From: Hypnocyclicus thermotrophus
GTDB taxonomy: Bacteria > Fusobacteriota > Fusobacteriia > Fusobacteriales > Fusobacteriaceae
NCBI RefSeq assembly: GCF_004365575.1
Contig: NZ_SOBG01000002.1
Location: 1 to 64,000 of the forward strand
Direction: 5' to 3'
DNA length: 64,000 nucleotides
The position numbers were made by a program, and so were the translations under genes. Positions 52,424 to 61,467 of this stretch are shown one piece after another. Every line of letters begins with the position of its first letter. Within the stretch, counting starts at the first letter, position 1. The notes below the pieces were generated by a model. The model was not told the DNA's origin and made no database searches. It saw only the letters and a program-made list of their open reading frames with translations.

Positions 52424-53611
52424 TTATTTTATAAGATTTAAATCTTTCGCCATTTTTTCAAAAGCAGAAATACTTCTTTTTATCATATTAAAATCTACAC
52501 AATATGACATTCTAAAATATCCAGGACATCCAAACCCACTACCAGGAACTAATAAAATATTATATTTTGTAGCAAATTTTACAAATTCTATATCGTTTTT
52601 AATAGGTGATTTTGGAAATAAATAAAACGTTCCTTCTGGATTTACCATAGTAAATCCAAGTCTAGTTAAATTATCATACAAAAAATCTCTCTTTTCTTGA
52701 TAATCGGCAATATTTACAGAAGAGTTTATACCATCTGCTACAGCTTTTTGTGCAAGTGCTGGAGCATTACCAAACCCAAGAGTTCTATTACAGAAAATAA
52801 GTGCATTCATTAAAATAGAAACATTTTCTATTTTAGGATTAACTGCAATATAACCTATTCTTTCTCCTGCAAGTCCAAGAGATTTACTAAATGAATTTAC
52901 AATAATACCATTTTCAAAAATATTTAAAATATTAGGAATTTTTATATTATTATAAACAATTTTAGAGTATGGTTCATCAGAAATTATAAAAATTTTAGAA
53001 TTGAATTCTTCTTCTTTTTCTTTTATAACTAGCGACATTTCTTTTAAAATATTTTCTTTATATACTACTCCAGTTGGATTATTAGGCGAATTTATAATAA
53101 TAGCTTTAGTTTTTTTAGTTATTTTCTTTTTTAATTCATCTAAATTTGGTTGAAAATTAGTTTTTTCATTATTGATAGTTACCATAATTCCATTATGATT
53201 TTGAATATAAAAGCCATATTCTACAAAGTATGGAGTAAAGACAATAACTTCTTCTCCAGGATTTAAAATAGCTCTAAGAACAGTATTTAAAGCTCCAGCA
53301 GCCCCACAAGTCATTACAACATGTTCATAACTAAGTTTTTTATCAATGATATTTTTATTAATTTCATTAGCCATAGTTTTTCTAACATCTAAAAAACCAG
53401 CATTACTCATATATCTGTGTACACCTTTTTCAGAAGAATGTTTAATAAGAGAGTTTATTACTTCAATAGGAGGTTCTGCAAATGGATTTCCTATGCTATA
53501 GTCATATATATTTTCTTTTCCATGTATTTTTGCCAGTCGTTCTCCTTCTTCAAACATTTTTCTTATCCAAGATGAATTTTGCATATTTTTATTAATCTCA
53601 TTTGAAATCAT
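52424..53611 (-). CDS. Pyridoxal-phosphate-dependent aminotransferase (class I/II)
   Basis: The 395-residue fold-type I aminotransferase has the phosphate and ring contacts of the family: NSPNNPTG (about 174-181), Asp212 in SDEPY, the Schiff-base Lys243 in SFSKSLGLAGERIGY and the substrate Arg in GYFRMSYC near the C-terminus. It resembles aspartate/aromatic aminotransferase-type enzymes of anaerobes; the amino donor is not evident. As hydroxyphenylpyruvate and phenylpyruvate are made by the aromatic operon, it could supply the last step for Tyr/Phe (inference). It follows rnmV by 34 bases. Confidence 0.88.
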   Translation of the reverse strand: MISNEINKNMQNSSWIRKMFEEGERLAKIHGKENIYDYSIGNPFAEPPIEVINSLIKHSSEKGVHRYMSNAGFLDVRKTMANEINKNIIDKKLSYEHVVMTCGAAGALNTVLRAILNPGEEVIVFTPYFVEYGFYIQNHNGIMVTINNEKTNFQPNLDELKKKITKKTKAIIINSPNNPTGVVYKENILKEMSLVIKEKEEEFNSKIFIISDEPYSKIVYNNIKIPNILNIFENGIIVNSFSKSLGLAGERIGYIAVNPKIENVSILMNALIFCNRTLGFGNAPALAQKAVADGINSSVNIADYQEKRDFLYDNLTRLGFTMVNPEGTFYLFPKSPIKNDIEFVKFATKYNILLVPGSGFGCPGYFRMSYCVDFNMIKRSISAFEKMAKDLNLIK

Positions 53612-53645
53612 ACTGTCCCCCTTTTATTTTATAACATTTATTAAA

Positions 53646-54197
53646 TCAACTTTTAAGTTTATCAATAGCTTTTTCAAATTCTAATCTTGTTATTCCAAAA
53701 CTATTTAACCTATTTAAAAATTGTTTTGCATTACAATATCCTATACGAAGTATTTTTCCTAATTTATCTCTTCTTTCTTTTGAATCAATTTTACCAGATA
53801 AACCATTATCAATAATATCATTAATTGTAAAAACATTTTCATTAGTATTTATTTTAAATTTTGCATTTTTTAAAGCTGTAATAATAGCTTCTGGAGAAGC
53901 GTTTTCTACTCCAATATTATTATTTTTTCTTCCTTCTTTTCTAGTGATATATGCATGTTTTACATTAGGAATTTGAGATTCGATTATTTTTCGTATTTTT
54001 TCTCCTGCAAAATCAGGATCAGTAAGAATTATTATTTCTTTTTTTTCACTAGCTTTTTTTATTTTATCTAGACTATTATTTTTATGCACTGAATAACCAT
54101 GCACGGCGATAACTTCTGCATTAACTGCTCTTTTTACAGCAGATATATCATCTTTTCCTTCAACCACAATTATATCTTCTATATTTAATTTCGACAT
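53646..54197 (-). CDS. rnmV: Ribonuclease M5
   Basis: RNase M5 trims both ends of 5S rRNA precursors. The 183-residue protein has a TOPRIM domain with Glu13 (VVEGKDD), the turn HGYS and Asp60-x-Asp62 (LTDPDFAGEKIR), and a C-terminal DUF4093-type region (NASPEAIITALK onward) typical of RnmV. Length is normal. GGAG precedes the ATG. It is the first gene of the rnmV-aminotransferase-lipoprotein run. Confidence 0.93.
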   Translation of the reverse strand: MSKLNIEDIIVVEGKDDISAVKRAVNAEVIAVHGYSVHKNNSLDKIKKASEKKEIIILTDPDFAGEKIRKIIESQIPNVKHAYITRKEGRKNNNIGVENASPEAIITALKNAKFKINTNENVFTINDIIDNGLSGKIDSKERRDKLGKILRIGYCNAKQFLNRLNSFGITRLEFEKAIDKLKS

Positions 54198-54256
54198 TAA
54201 TTACTCCTTAATTTTTATTTAAATTCAAAAAATTATATCATAACTTTTATAAATTA

Positions 54257-54892
54257 TCAAACATAAAAGTATATTGTTAAATAATGAAATATACTACCAA
54301 ATAATACAAAAATATGCCAAACGGTATGATGATATTTAAATAATCTAAATGCAAAAAATATAGTGCCTAATGTATAAAAAATACCGCCAATTGTTAAAAA
54401 AATAAAACCATTTATAGATAAAACAGGAAGTAAAGGTTTTATAGAAAAAACTATCATCCACCCCATAATTATATATATTATAGTAGCAAATCCTACATAT
54501 TTATGTACCCAAATACTTTTAAATATTGTTCCAATTAAAACAAAAATCCACTGAATAATAAAAATTGTCCAACCAATTTTATTGTTTAATAAAATTAAAC
54601 AAAACGGAGTATAGCTTCCGGCGATAAGAAAATATATAGAAATATGGTCAAATTTTTCAAATATTTTTTTTGATTTTCCTTTTGGAAATGCATGATATAT
54701 AGAAGACATAGTATACAGATTTATCAAACTAAGGCCAAAAATAATATAACTAACTGTGTGAAGAGTGTCTTTGATTATATAAGCTTTTATCATTAGAAAA
54801 ATAAAACCAACAACAGAAATTATTGCTCCAATTGCATGTGTTATTGAATGAGAAATTTCTTCTTCTTTTGAAAAATTATTTATTATTTTCAT
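54257..54892 (-). CDS. Hemolysin III family (PAQR) membrane protein
   Basis: The 211-residue protein has seven membrane helices and the metal-ligand pattern of bacterial PAQR/YqfA proteins: an N-terminal SHSITHAIGA, YHAFPKGKSK after helix 2, and C-terminal HHTVWHIFVLFGSIFHY, whose histidines would bind zinc in the membrane. The role is uncertain; homologues have been tied to membrane fluidity sensing. Its first 17 bases overlap holA, so it is translationally coupled to it. Confidence 0.88.
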   Translation of the reverse strand: MKIINNFSKEEEISHSITHAIGAIISVVGFIFLMIKAYIIKDTLHTVSYIIFGLSLINLYTMSSIYHAFPKGKSKKIFEKFDHISIYFLIAGSYTPFCLILLNNKIGWTIFIIQWIFVLIGTIFKSIWVHKYVGFATIIYIIMGWMIVFSIKPLLPVLSINGFIFLTIGGIFYTLGTIFFAFRLFKYHHTVWHIFVLFGSIFHYLTIYFYV

Positions 54893-55820
54893 ATTTTATA
54901 ACCACCTTTTTAATTAAGAGTTCTATTGCAATATCGTCTTTTATTAAACCATTTTTTATATTTGCCTCAGTTATCAAAATTTCTTTTAAAATTTCTTTAA
55001 TGCTGCTTATAGTATATTTATTAATATATTTTAATTTTTTAAATACAGAATATGGATGTGTATTATTAAAAAGATATTTATTATTTTCATAACTATTTTT
55101 AAATTTATTATAATTATTAGTATTAATTATTTTGCCTTCATTGATTAATAGAGTTAATTTTAAAATGTTTTGAAATTCTTTTGTTAGAGTATAGAGAATA
55201 AGCATATGTGATTTGTCTTTATTAATCATTTTATATACTTCATTAGGATTTCCAAGTAAAAGATTTTCAATAGCTTCAAAACTATTATATTCTTCATTTA
55301 TTGAGATTATATTTTTAGCTTTTTCAATATAAAATTCTTCTTCATAAAAATAATTTTTTATTTTTTCAATTTCATTTTTTATTTTATAAATGTCATGACC
55401 TATCATTTCTGTAAGTTTAAAAGCGTCATTTGTACTTATCTTTAATTCATTTTTTATATAATTAATATAAAAATCTTTTTCATTTTTAGTTTCTCCAATT
55501 ATCACTTTTGCAAATGATTCACATTCTTTTATTTGCTTTGCAGTAAGTTTTTTATTTATTAAAATTATTACTATTTTATTTAAAATATTAAAATTTGAAA
55601 TGGTTTTTATAAAATTAGACAATTTTGAAAGTTTTTCAGCTCTTTTTAATATAATAGTTTCATTATTTCCAAACATGTTGTTTGTAGATATTTTTTGCAA
55701 AAAATTTTCAAAATCTTCTTTTTGGGTAGCATCAAAAGTGATAATAGGATAATTGTTTTTTTTAATTAATTTATTGTATTCTAATTCAATAGAATAATCA
55801 CCAGTTAAAATGTAAAACAT
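54876..55820 (-). CDS. holA: DNA polymerase III delta subunit
   Basis: The delta subunit opens the sliding clamp as part of the clamp loader. The 314-residue protein has an AAA+-like domain without the ATPase motifs, as expected for delta. It has the TGDYSIELEYNKLIKK start, a central domain with NDAFKLTEMIGHDIYKIKNEIEKI and a C-terminal domain with LYTLTKEFQNILKLTLL. The overall pattern is diagnostic though weakly conserved. It shares a transcript with the hemolysin III gene (17-base overlap). GGAG stands before the ATG. Confidence 0.9.
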   Translation of the reverse strand: MFYILTGDYSIELEYNKLIKKNNYPIITFDATQKEDFENFLQKISTNNMFGNNETIILKRAEKLSKLSNFIKTISNFNILNKIVIILINKKLTAKQIKECESFAKVIIGETKNEKDFYINYIKNELKISTNDAFKLTEMIGHDIYKIKNEIEKIKNYFYEEEFYIEKAKNIISINEEYNSFEAIENLLLGNPNEVYKMINKDKSHMLILYTLTKEFQNILKLTLLINEGKIINTNNYNKFKNSYENNKYLFNNTHPYSVFKKLKYINKYTISSIKEILKEILITEANIKNGLIKDDIAIELLIKKVVIKYENNK

Positions 55821-55858
55821 TTTACTCCTTCCAAAATTATATTTAAAATCTTAAGTTT

Positions 55859-56860
55859 TTAAAATACTTCATCCCATATATATTTTGGTTCCATACCAAG
55901 ATATATATCAAAATTACCATATTTTTTTATTTGAGAGATGATCTCTTTATAACTATCAATTCTTATTTTTTTAAAATATCGTTCTTTACCATCTATTCCG
56001 ATAATAAATTCATTATAAAATAAATCTGTGTTTTTCTCAGCAAGGACTTTTTGACGAAGACCTTTTTTATATCTTAAAGTTCCAATCCCTATATCTTTAA
56101 TCCTAGTAGTATTAAGATTATTAAAAATATAATCAATCATTTTAGTATATTCATTAGTTCTATTTTTAATATTAATTATTGGATCAAATCGAAGTCCTAT
56201 ATTATATCCATGAGATTGCAGTTTTTTTGCTGCCTCTACTCTTTCTTTTAAATTATTTGTTTTTAATTCATATTTATCAATTATAGTATCTGGACTAAAC
56301 GTAAATGAAATTAAAATATTTTCTTTAGCAGGATATTTTAATAAATTATTTATATTATTGCTTTTAGTTCGTATTTCAAGTATTAAATCTTTACGTTTTG
56401 AAAAATATTTTATTAAATCACTTGTAATATTTGTAAGATTATCCATAACAAGAGAATCATTCATTATACCACAGCTTATCATTATATTTTTCTTTTTAAA
56501 ATTATCAAGTTCATAAAACATATCTGTTATATTTACATAAAATACAAATGCACCATGATTAAAATAATCTCTTAAATAGCAATACAAGCAATTAAAAGGG
56601 CAATTATTTTCATATGACAAATAATATTCTTCTTTTATTCCTTCTAATTGTTTATCAAGATAATATTTTTTTAAAAATTTTCCTTTTTTTACTGTAAATA
56701 AAGAGTATTTTTTTTCTTCTTCATAGGTTAAATTTTTCTTTTTAATTATATTAATAAATTCTTCTTCTGATGATACAATATTATAATTTTTTATTTTTTC
56801 TAGTATTTTAAGTCCTTTTTCATAATTTTTAATATCTTTAGTAATATATATTTTCTTCAT
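55859..56860 (-). CDS. Spore photoproduct lyase-like radical SAM protein
   Basis: The 333-residue protein has the radical SAM motif Cys87-x3-Cys91-x2-Cys94 (in NCPFNCLYCYL) and the SPL-family blocks RTKSNNI, FTFSPDTI, GLRFDPIINI and the C-terminal YLGMEPKYIWDEVF. In spore formers SPL reverses spore photoproduct in UV-damaged DNA. This phylum does not form spores, so the substrate here may differ. It lies 38 bases upstream of holA in the same direction. GAAAGG precedes the ATG. Confidence 0.87.
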   Translation of the reverse strand: MKKIYITKDIKNYEKGLKILEKIKNYNIVSSEEEFINIIKKKNLTYEEEKKYSLFTVKKGKFLKKYYLDKQLEGIKEEYYLSYENNCPFNCLYCYLRDYFNHGAFVFYVNITDMFYELDNFKKKNIMISCGIMNDSLVMDNLTNITSDLIKYFSKRKDLILEIRTKSNNINNLLKYPAKENILISFTFSPDTIIDKYELKTNNLKERVEAAKKLQSHGYNIGLRFDPIINIKNRTNEYTKMIDYIFNNLNTTRIKDIGIGTLRYKKGLRQKVLAEKNTDLFYNEFIIGIDGKERYFKKIRIDSYKEIISQIKKYGNFDIYLGMEPKYIWDEVF

Positions 56861-57035
56861 TTTGTTCCTTTCTTAAATTTTTAAATCTTTATTTTTTTAT
56901 TTATAGAACTTTAATTTTTAAATTTACAATTTTATTTGAAATAAAAGAATAATTGTATAAATATTAGTTTACATAAGTATAATTTTTATATAAAAAAATA
57001 GATATACATATGAAATTATTTTTTGTTTTATAAAA
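56861..57035. other. A+T-rich gap between the SPL-like and DHH-fusion genes
   Basis: About 175 bases with no gene on either strand and no strong hairpin. It should hold the SPL-like promoter and the end of the alaX-nudix-DHH transcript, but neither can be assigned with confidence. Confidence 0.4.
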
Positions 57036-59612
57036 TTATATATGCTTTTCATGTAATTCTTTAAGTATTTCTTTTATTGTATAATTTTCATTATCAAGTT
57101 GTAGTTCAAGAGCATGCTTAATAATATTTTTTATTTTTTTACTTTCAGTATAACCATTTTTTAATAATATTTTTCCATTTATAATAGGGACTATATTTTG
57201 CAATTGATTTAAATAGAGATTAATTTTATTTTCTATTTCAGGATAAGAATATTTTATTAAATAAATTATCTCAAGTGGAATATTATTTAATAAAAAATAT
57301 ATTTTAGAGTTTTTATTTGCAGTTTTCAATTTTTCAACAATAATTTTTCTTTCATTAATTCCAATCGATATTTTACGTATAAATTTATTTTTGAATCCAA
57401 ATCTATGAAAAATAGTTTTTAAATCTTCACTATTAAGTCTTCTAAATAAAGTTATTAATAAAATTTGCCATGGTTTAACATTATTTTTAATAATTTCATC
57501 CTTATTTTCGAGTACTTTTTTAAAAATATTATATGTTGAAGGAGTAATAATTATATTTAAATTAAACTTTTCAAAAATATTAAATTTTTCAAATAAATTA
57601 AGCGCCTTATGAGGATTTTTATCTTTTAATATTTTAATAATCTCATTTTTTAACCTATCAAAACTGATTTTATTTAAAAATCCATCATTTACAGCTTGAA
57701 TTAAAAATTTTTCAGTATCACTTTCTATATCAAAATTATATCTTGAAGCAAATCTAATAGCTCTTATTATTCTAGTAGGGTCTTCAATAAAGCTTAAATT
57801 ATGTAAAATTTTTATTTTTTTATTAATTAAATCATAGTATCCATTATAATAATCAATAAGTTTTCCAAAATTATTATAATCTATTTCAAGAGCCATAGCA
57901 TTTATAGTAAAATCTCTTCGATAAAGATCTTTATCAATACTGCTATAAGATACAGTAGGGAGCGATGTAGGATATTCGTAATATTCTAGCCTACTACTAG
58001 CTAGGTCTATATTTAAACCAGTTTCTAAAAAAATAATAGCAGTTTTAAATTTTTCATGAGTAATTATTTTTTTTATATTCAAAAAGACATTTAATTCTTT
58101 TGCAAATGCTATTGCATCTCCTTCAATAACAATATCTATATCAAGATTTTTAATATTTAATATTAGATCGCGTACAATTCCGCCAACTAAATATGCTTTT
58201 TCATTTCTATGCTTTGAAACTTTTTCAATAATATTAAAAATATCTATTATTTCTTTTGGAAATTTATTTAAAAGATTAATATTAATTATTTTAGGATTTT
58301 TCTCAACAGGCTTTTTTAAAATGAATTTTTGTTCATATAAATTTCTTAAAATGTCAGTTCGTGTAACTATTCCAATAAGTTTATTGTTTTCAACAATAGG
58401 AACTCTTCCAATTTCGTTTTCAATAATAATTTTTTTTAAATCTTCAATAGAAGTATTAGGAGTAGATATAATAATATTTGAAGTCATATAAGCTTTAACA
58501 GGGGCATTTGAAAAGCCGTGATGTATAGCTTTATCAATATCTCTACGGGAAATTATTCCAATTGGCGTATCATCTTTAATAACAGGAATGCCACTATAAC
58601 CAAAATATATCATGATTTTATGTACATCTTTTATTTTTGCATCAGGTTTTACGTATTTAACAGGAGTACTCATTATATATTTAGCAGTTTTATTTTGAGG
58701 AATAAAATTAGAAATTTCATTTTTTAAATCAAGAAAAATTTCATTAATATTAACATTTCTTAAAAATCCAGAAGCAGCCTCGGAGTGACCACCACCATTA
58801 AATTTTTTTAAAATTTCATCTAATTTGATTGATTTTGATGTACTTCTAGCTATTATTGAAATATTGTTGTCATATGAATATAGTAAAAAACAAGCATCAC
58901 AATCTTTTATATCCATTATTTTATTAGCGATAACATCGAGATTTTTATGAAATTTATTTCCAATAATTTTTGTAATAAAAATTTTATGTGAGTAATGATC
59001 TATAGTTTCTCCAGAATTTAAAAAATTTAAAAATAATTCAAATTCGTTTGTTTGAAGGTTTTTATTAACAAACTCTAAGACCATATCCAGATTTGCACCA
59101 AATTTTAATAATTTCGAAGCAAAATACATATCTTCGTAAGTGGTATTTTTAAAAGTAAAATTTCCAGTGTCTTCATATATTCCCATAAGTGCAATGGTTG
59201 CTTCATAATTGTTTAGTTTTATATTTTTTTTAAAAATATATTTTAAAATATTTGATGAATTAGAGCCTATAATATTTTTGAAAATTTTACCTTTTTTAAT
59301 ATCATTATTATTGGCGGAATGATGATCATAGATTATTATCTCTACATTTTTTTTATATATAATATTTTTAAAATTACCTATTCTATTTATATTTGAAGTA
59401 TCTACTATTATTAATTTTGTAATTTCATTTAAATCAATATCTTTTATTTTTTCAATATTTAATATATCTTGATATAAATTAGCGATTTCTTTTACGTTTT
59501 TTGAAACATTTCCAGAAAATATAAGTTTTGCATTTGGATAAAGTTTTTTAGCTAAAATCATTGAGGCAAAACCGTCTAAATCAAGATGAATATGACTTGT
59601 AATTATTTCCAT
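57036..59612 (-). CDS. DHH phosphoesterase-CBS-tRNA nucleotidyltransferase fusion
   Basis: The 858-residue protein joins four parts. A DHH phosphoesterase (1-160, HLDLDG at 9-14, DHH at 96-98) with its DHHA1 domain (about 200-300, GGGH at 273-276) comes first. Two CBS domains follow (about 310-370 and 372-430). A class II nucleotidyltransferase (about 470-858) closes it, with GG at 477-478, RD at 481-482 and Asp491/Asp493, plus its RNA-binding helices. The last module is of poly(A)-polymerase/CCA-adding type. Such fusions occur in Aquifex and deltaproteobacteria, often as A-adding or CCA-adding enzymes. CBS domains would sense adenylates. A DHH nuclease joined to a nucleotide-adding enzyme suggests RNA 3'-end trimming and repair. 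Confidence 0.92.
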   Translation of the reverse strand: MEIITSHIHLDLDGFASMILAKKLYPNAKLIFSGNVSKNVKEIANLYQDILNIEKIKDIDLNEITKLIIVDTSNINRIGNFKNIIYKKNVEIIIYDHHSANNNDIKKGKIFKNIIGSNSSNILKYIFKKNIKLNNYEATIALMGIYEDTGNFTFKNTTYEDMYFASKLLKFGANLDMVLEFVNKNLQTNEFELFLNFLNSGETIDHYSHKIFITKIIGNKFHKNLDVIANKIMDIKDCDACFLLYSYDNNISIIARSTSKSIKLDEILKKFNGGGHSEAASGFLRNVNINEIFLDLKNEISNFIPQNKTAKYIMSTPVKYVKPDAKIKDVHKIMIYFGYSGIPVIKDDTPIGIISRRDIDKAIHHGFSNAPVKAYMTSNIIISTPNTSIEDLKKIIIENEIGRVPIVENNKLIGIVTRTDILRNLYEQKFILKKPVEKNPKIININLLNKFPKEIIDIFNIIEKVSKHRNEKAYLVGGIVRDLILNIKNLDIDIVIEGDAIAFAKELNVFLNIKKIITHEKFKTAIIFLETGLNIDLASSRLEYYEYPTSLPTVSYSSIDKDLYRRDFTINAMALEIDYNNFGKLIDYYNGYYDLINKKIKILHNLSFIEDPTRIIRAIRFASRYNFDIESDTEKFLIQAVNDGFLNKISFDRLKNEIIKILKDKNPHKALNLFEKFNIFEKFNLNIIITPSTYNIFKKVLENKDEIIKNNVKPWQILLITLFRRLNSEDLKTIFHRFGFKNKFIRKISIGINERKIIVEKLKTANKNSKIYFLLNNIPLEIIYLIKYSYPEIENKINLYLNQLQNIVPIINGKILLKNGYTESKKIKNIIKHALELQLDNENYTIKEILKELHEKHI

Positions 59613-59615
59613 GAG

Positions 59616-60224
59616 TTACTCCTTGTATTTTTCAATAAAAACTTTGATTATATGCGCAGTTATTCCCCATATAGCACCGTGACTACTTTCATAAAGATAT
59701 ATATTTTTATGCACTTTTTTCCAAGGTTTATGATAAAATTTTGGTAATTTTAATTTAATACTCGGTAAAAGCCACACTTTTTTTCCATATTTTTTTATAT
59801 AAGGTGAATGCCATGTTTGGATAGAATATTCTTTCATATTATTTTTTTTAAAAAAATTTGTTTCAACTAAAAATAGATATTCAACTTCTTCTTTTTGATG
59901 ATTCAATTCATTAATAGATTTTATGTCTAAGTTAGCAGTAAAACATTCTATATAGAGTTTTGAATCGATAAAAGTACCAAAATATTCTATATTTTTTATT
60001 TTTTCTTTTTTAATGCCAGTTTCTTCAATAGTTTCTCTTATTGCAGTATCTTTAAAATTTTTATCTAAAATTTTATCATATTGACCACCAGGAAATGATA
60101 TTTCACTTCCTTGTCGAATATTCTTAGCTCTTTTTTGGAATAAAAAATATTTTTTATTATTAATTGTAACAATAGGAATAAGGATTGCAGCTTTAAAATA
60201 TTCTTCAAATCCAATTATATTCAT
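59616..60224 (-). CDS. Nudix hydrolase of CoA pyrophosphatase type
   Basis: The 202-residue protein resembles NudL/CoAse: the pre-box SFPGGQYDKILDKNF (GxxSFPGGxxD pattern) followed by an intact Nudix box ending RETIEETGI. It also has a C-terminal SSHGAIWGITAHIIKVF helix typical of the family. It would hydrolyse coenzyme A or its derivatives to 3'-phospho-ADP and 4'-phosphopantetheine. It overlaps alaX by 4 bases (ATGA) and is 3 bases from the DHH fusion, so the three genes form a tight operon. Confidence 0.85.
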   Translation of the reverse strand: MNIIGFEEYFKAAILIPIVTINNKKYFLFQKRAKNIRQGSEISFPGGQYDKILDKNFKDTAIRETIEETGIKKEKIKNIEYFGTFIDSKLYIECFTANLDIKSINELNHQKEEVEYLFLVETNFFKKNNMKEYSIQTWHSPYIKKYGKKVWLLPSIKLKLPKFYHKPWKKVHKNIYLYESSHGAIWGITAHIIKVFIEKYKE

Positions 60225-61324
60225 ATAATCTCCTTTAATATATTTAAAACAAGTTCAATGTTTAATTCAGAAGATGAGAAATTAATTCTGTTATTATTTC
60301 CACCGCCTTTAATGTTATATTTAGATTTTATTACATCAAATAAAGATTTACAATTAAAGTTATCAGAAAATATAGTGAAGTTATTATTTTCAGATGAAAT
60401 TAAAATATAATTATTTAAAATATATTTTTTTAAAAATGGATTAATATTATTTATAGCCTTATTAATAATAATTAATTGATAGTCATTAAAAAATATTTTT
60501 TTACTTAATTCGTGAGATAATTTTAACTCTATAATTTCATTTTTTAAATTATTATTTTCATTTTTTAAAGATTTAATATTATTTTTTAGATCGATAATTT
60601 TTTCATTTATTTCAAATGATTGACTACTTAACTGATTGTTAGCAAATTTTATAATATTTATTAAGTTATTAAAATATTTAAAAGCCCTATCGCCAGCTAA
60701 AAAATACACTCTTGTTTTTCCACCTTTTACTTTTTCAAAATTTATTATTTTGAAAATTTTTATTTCGCTTGTATTATTTACATGATATCCACCACAAGGA
60801 ACAATATCATAATCTCCAATTTTTATTAATCTAATATTATCAGTTATAGCAACTTTTAATTTGGTTCGAGTATTATAATTTTTTAAATCATTAATATTGG
60901 TAAAAATTTCAGTTATTTCTAAATTTTTTGATATAATCTTATTTACTTTATTTTCTAAAATATCTAATTCATCTTGTTTTAGAGTTTTAGGTATATCAAG
61001 GTATGAATAATCTTCGTTCATAGTTACACTATCTATATATAGATTTAATTCTTTTAAAACAGTAGCGGCAAAAAGATGTTCTGCACTGTGTTGAATAGAG
61101 ATATCTTTTTTCCAATTGATATCTTCAATAAATTCATATTCTCCAGGATTTAAAAATTTATCGATTAAAATATAATTTTTTGTTACTGATACAATGTTAG
61201 CATCAGCAATTTTTCCTCTATCTCCTAATTGTCCACCTTTACCATCTGGATATAAATGATTATTTTTAACTTTTATTTTATAAAAATTATTATCTTGATT
61301 TATATTTATAATATTTATTTTCAT
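60221..61324 (-). CDS. AlaX-type alanyl-tRNA editing protein
   Basis: This protein hydrolyses mischarged Ser- or Gly-tRNA(Ala). The roughly 367-residue product has the editing-site zinc ligands HSAEH (79-83) and CGGYH (177-181), and a coiled coil (about 240-275). A C-terminal DHHA1-type domain with KGGGNNNR places it with long AlaX or the C-terminal two-thirds of alanyl-tRNA synthetase. There is no aminoacylation domain. The ATG at 61324 is chosen because GGAGGT lies just before it; an ATG 15 bases upstream includes that site in the coding region. It heads the alaX-nudix-DHH operon. Confidence 0.88.
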   Translation of the reverse strand: MKINIININQDNNFYKIKVKNNHLYPDGKGGQLGDRGKIADANIVSVTKNYILIDKFLNPGEYEFIEDINWKKDISIQHSAEHLFAATVLKELNLYIDSVTMNEDYSYLDIPKTLKQDELDILENKVNKIISKNLEITEIFTNINDLKNYNTRTKLKVAITDNIRLIKIGDYDIVPCGGYHVNNTSEIKIFKIINFEKVKGGKTRVYFLAGDRAFKYFNNLINIIKFANNQLSSQSFEINEKIIDLKNNIKSLKNENNNLKNEIIELKLSHELSKKIFFNDYQLIIINKAINNINPFLKKYILNNYILISSENNNFTIFSDNFNCKSLFDVIKSKYNIKGGGNNNRINFSSSELNIELVLNILKEII

Positions 61325-61410
61325 ATAAATTACCTCCATTTTTTAATTTTCTTTGTAATATAATAACATTTTCATATATATTTTGTATAGAATATTTTCA
61401 ATAAGCTTTC

Positions 61411-61439
61411 TTGCAAGGTGATAAAAAATAATGTATAAT
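61411..61439 (+). promoter_or_regulatory. Promoter of ktrB-ktrA
   Basis: TTGCAA and TATAAT are separated by 17 bases. The -10 box ends about 28 bases before the ktrB start codon. Confidence 0.68.
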
Positions 61440-61467
61440 ATGAGAGATTTTAAAGGAGTGATGAAAG

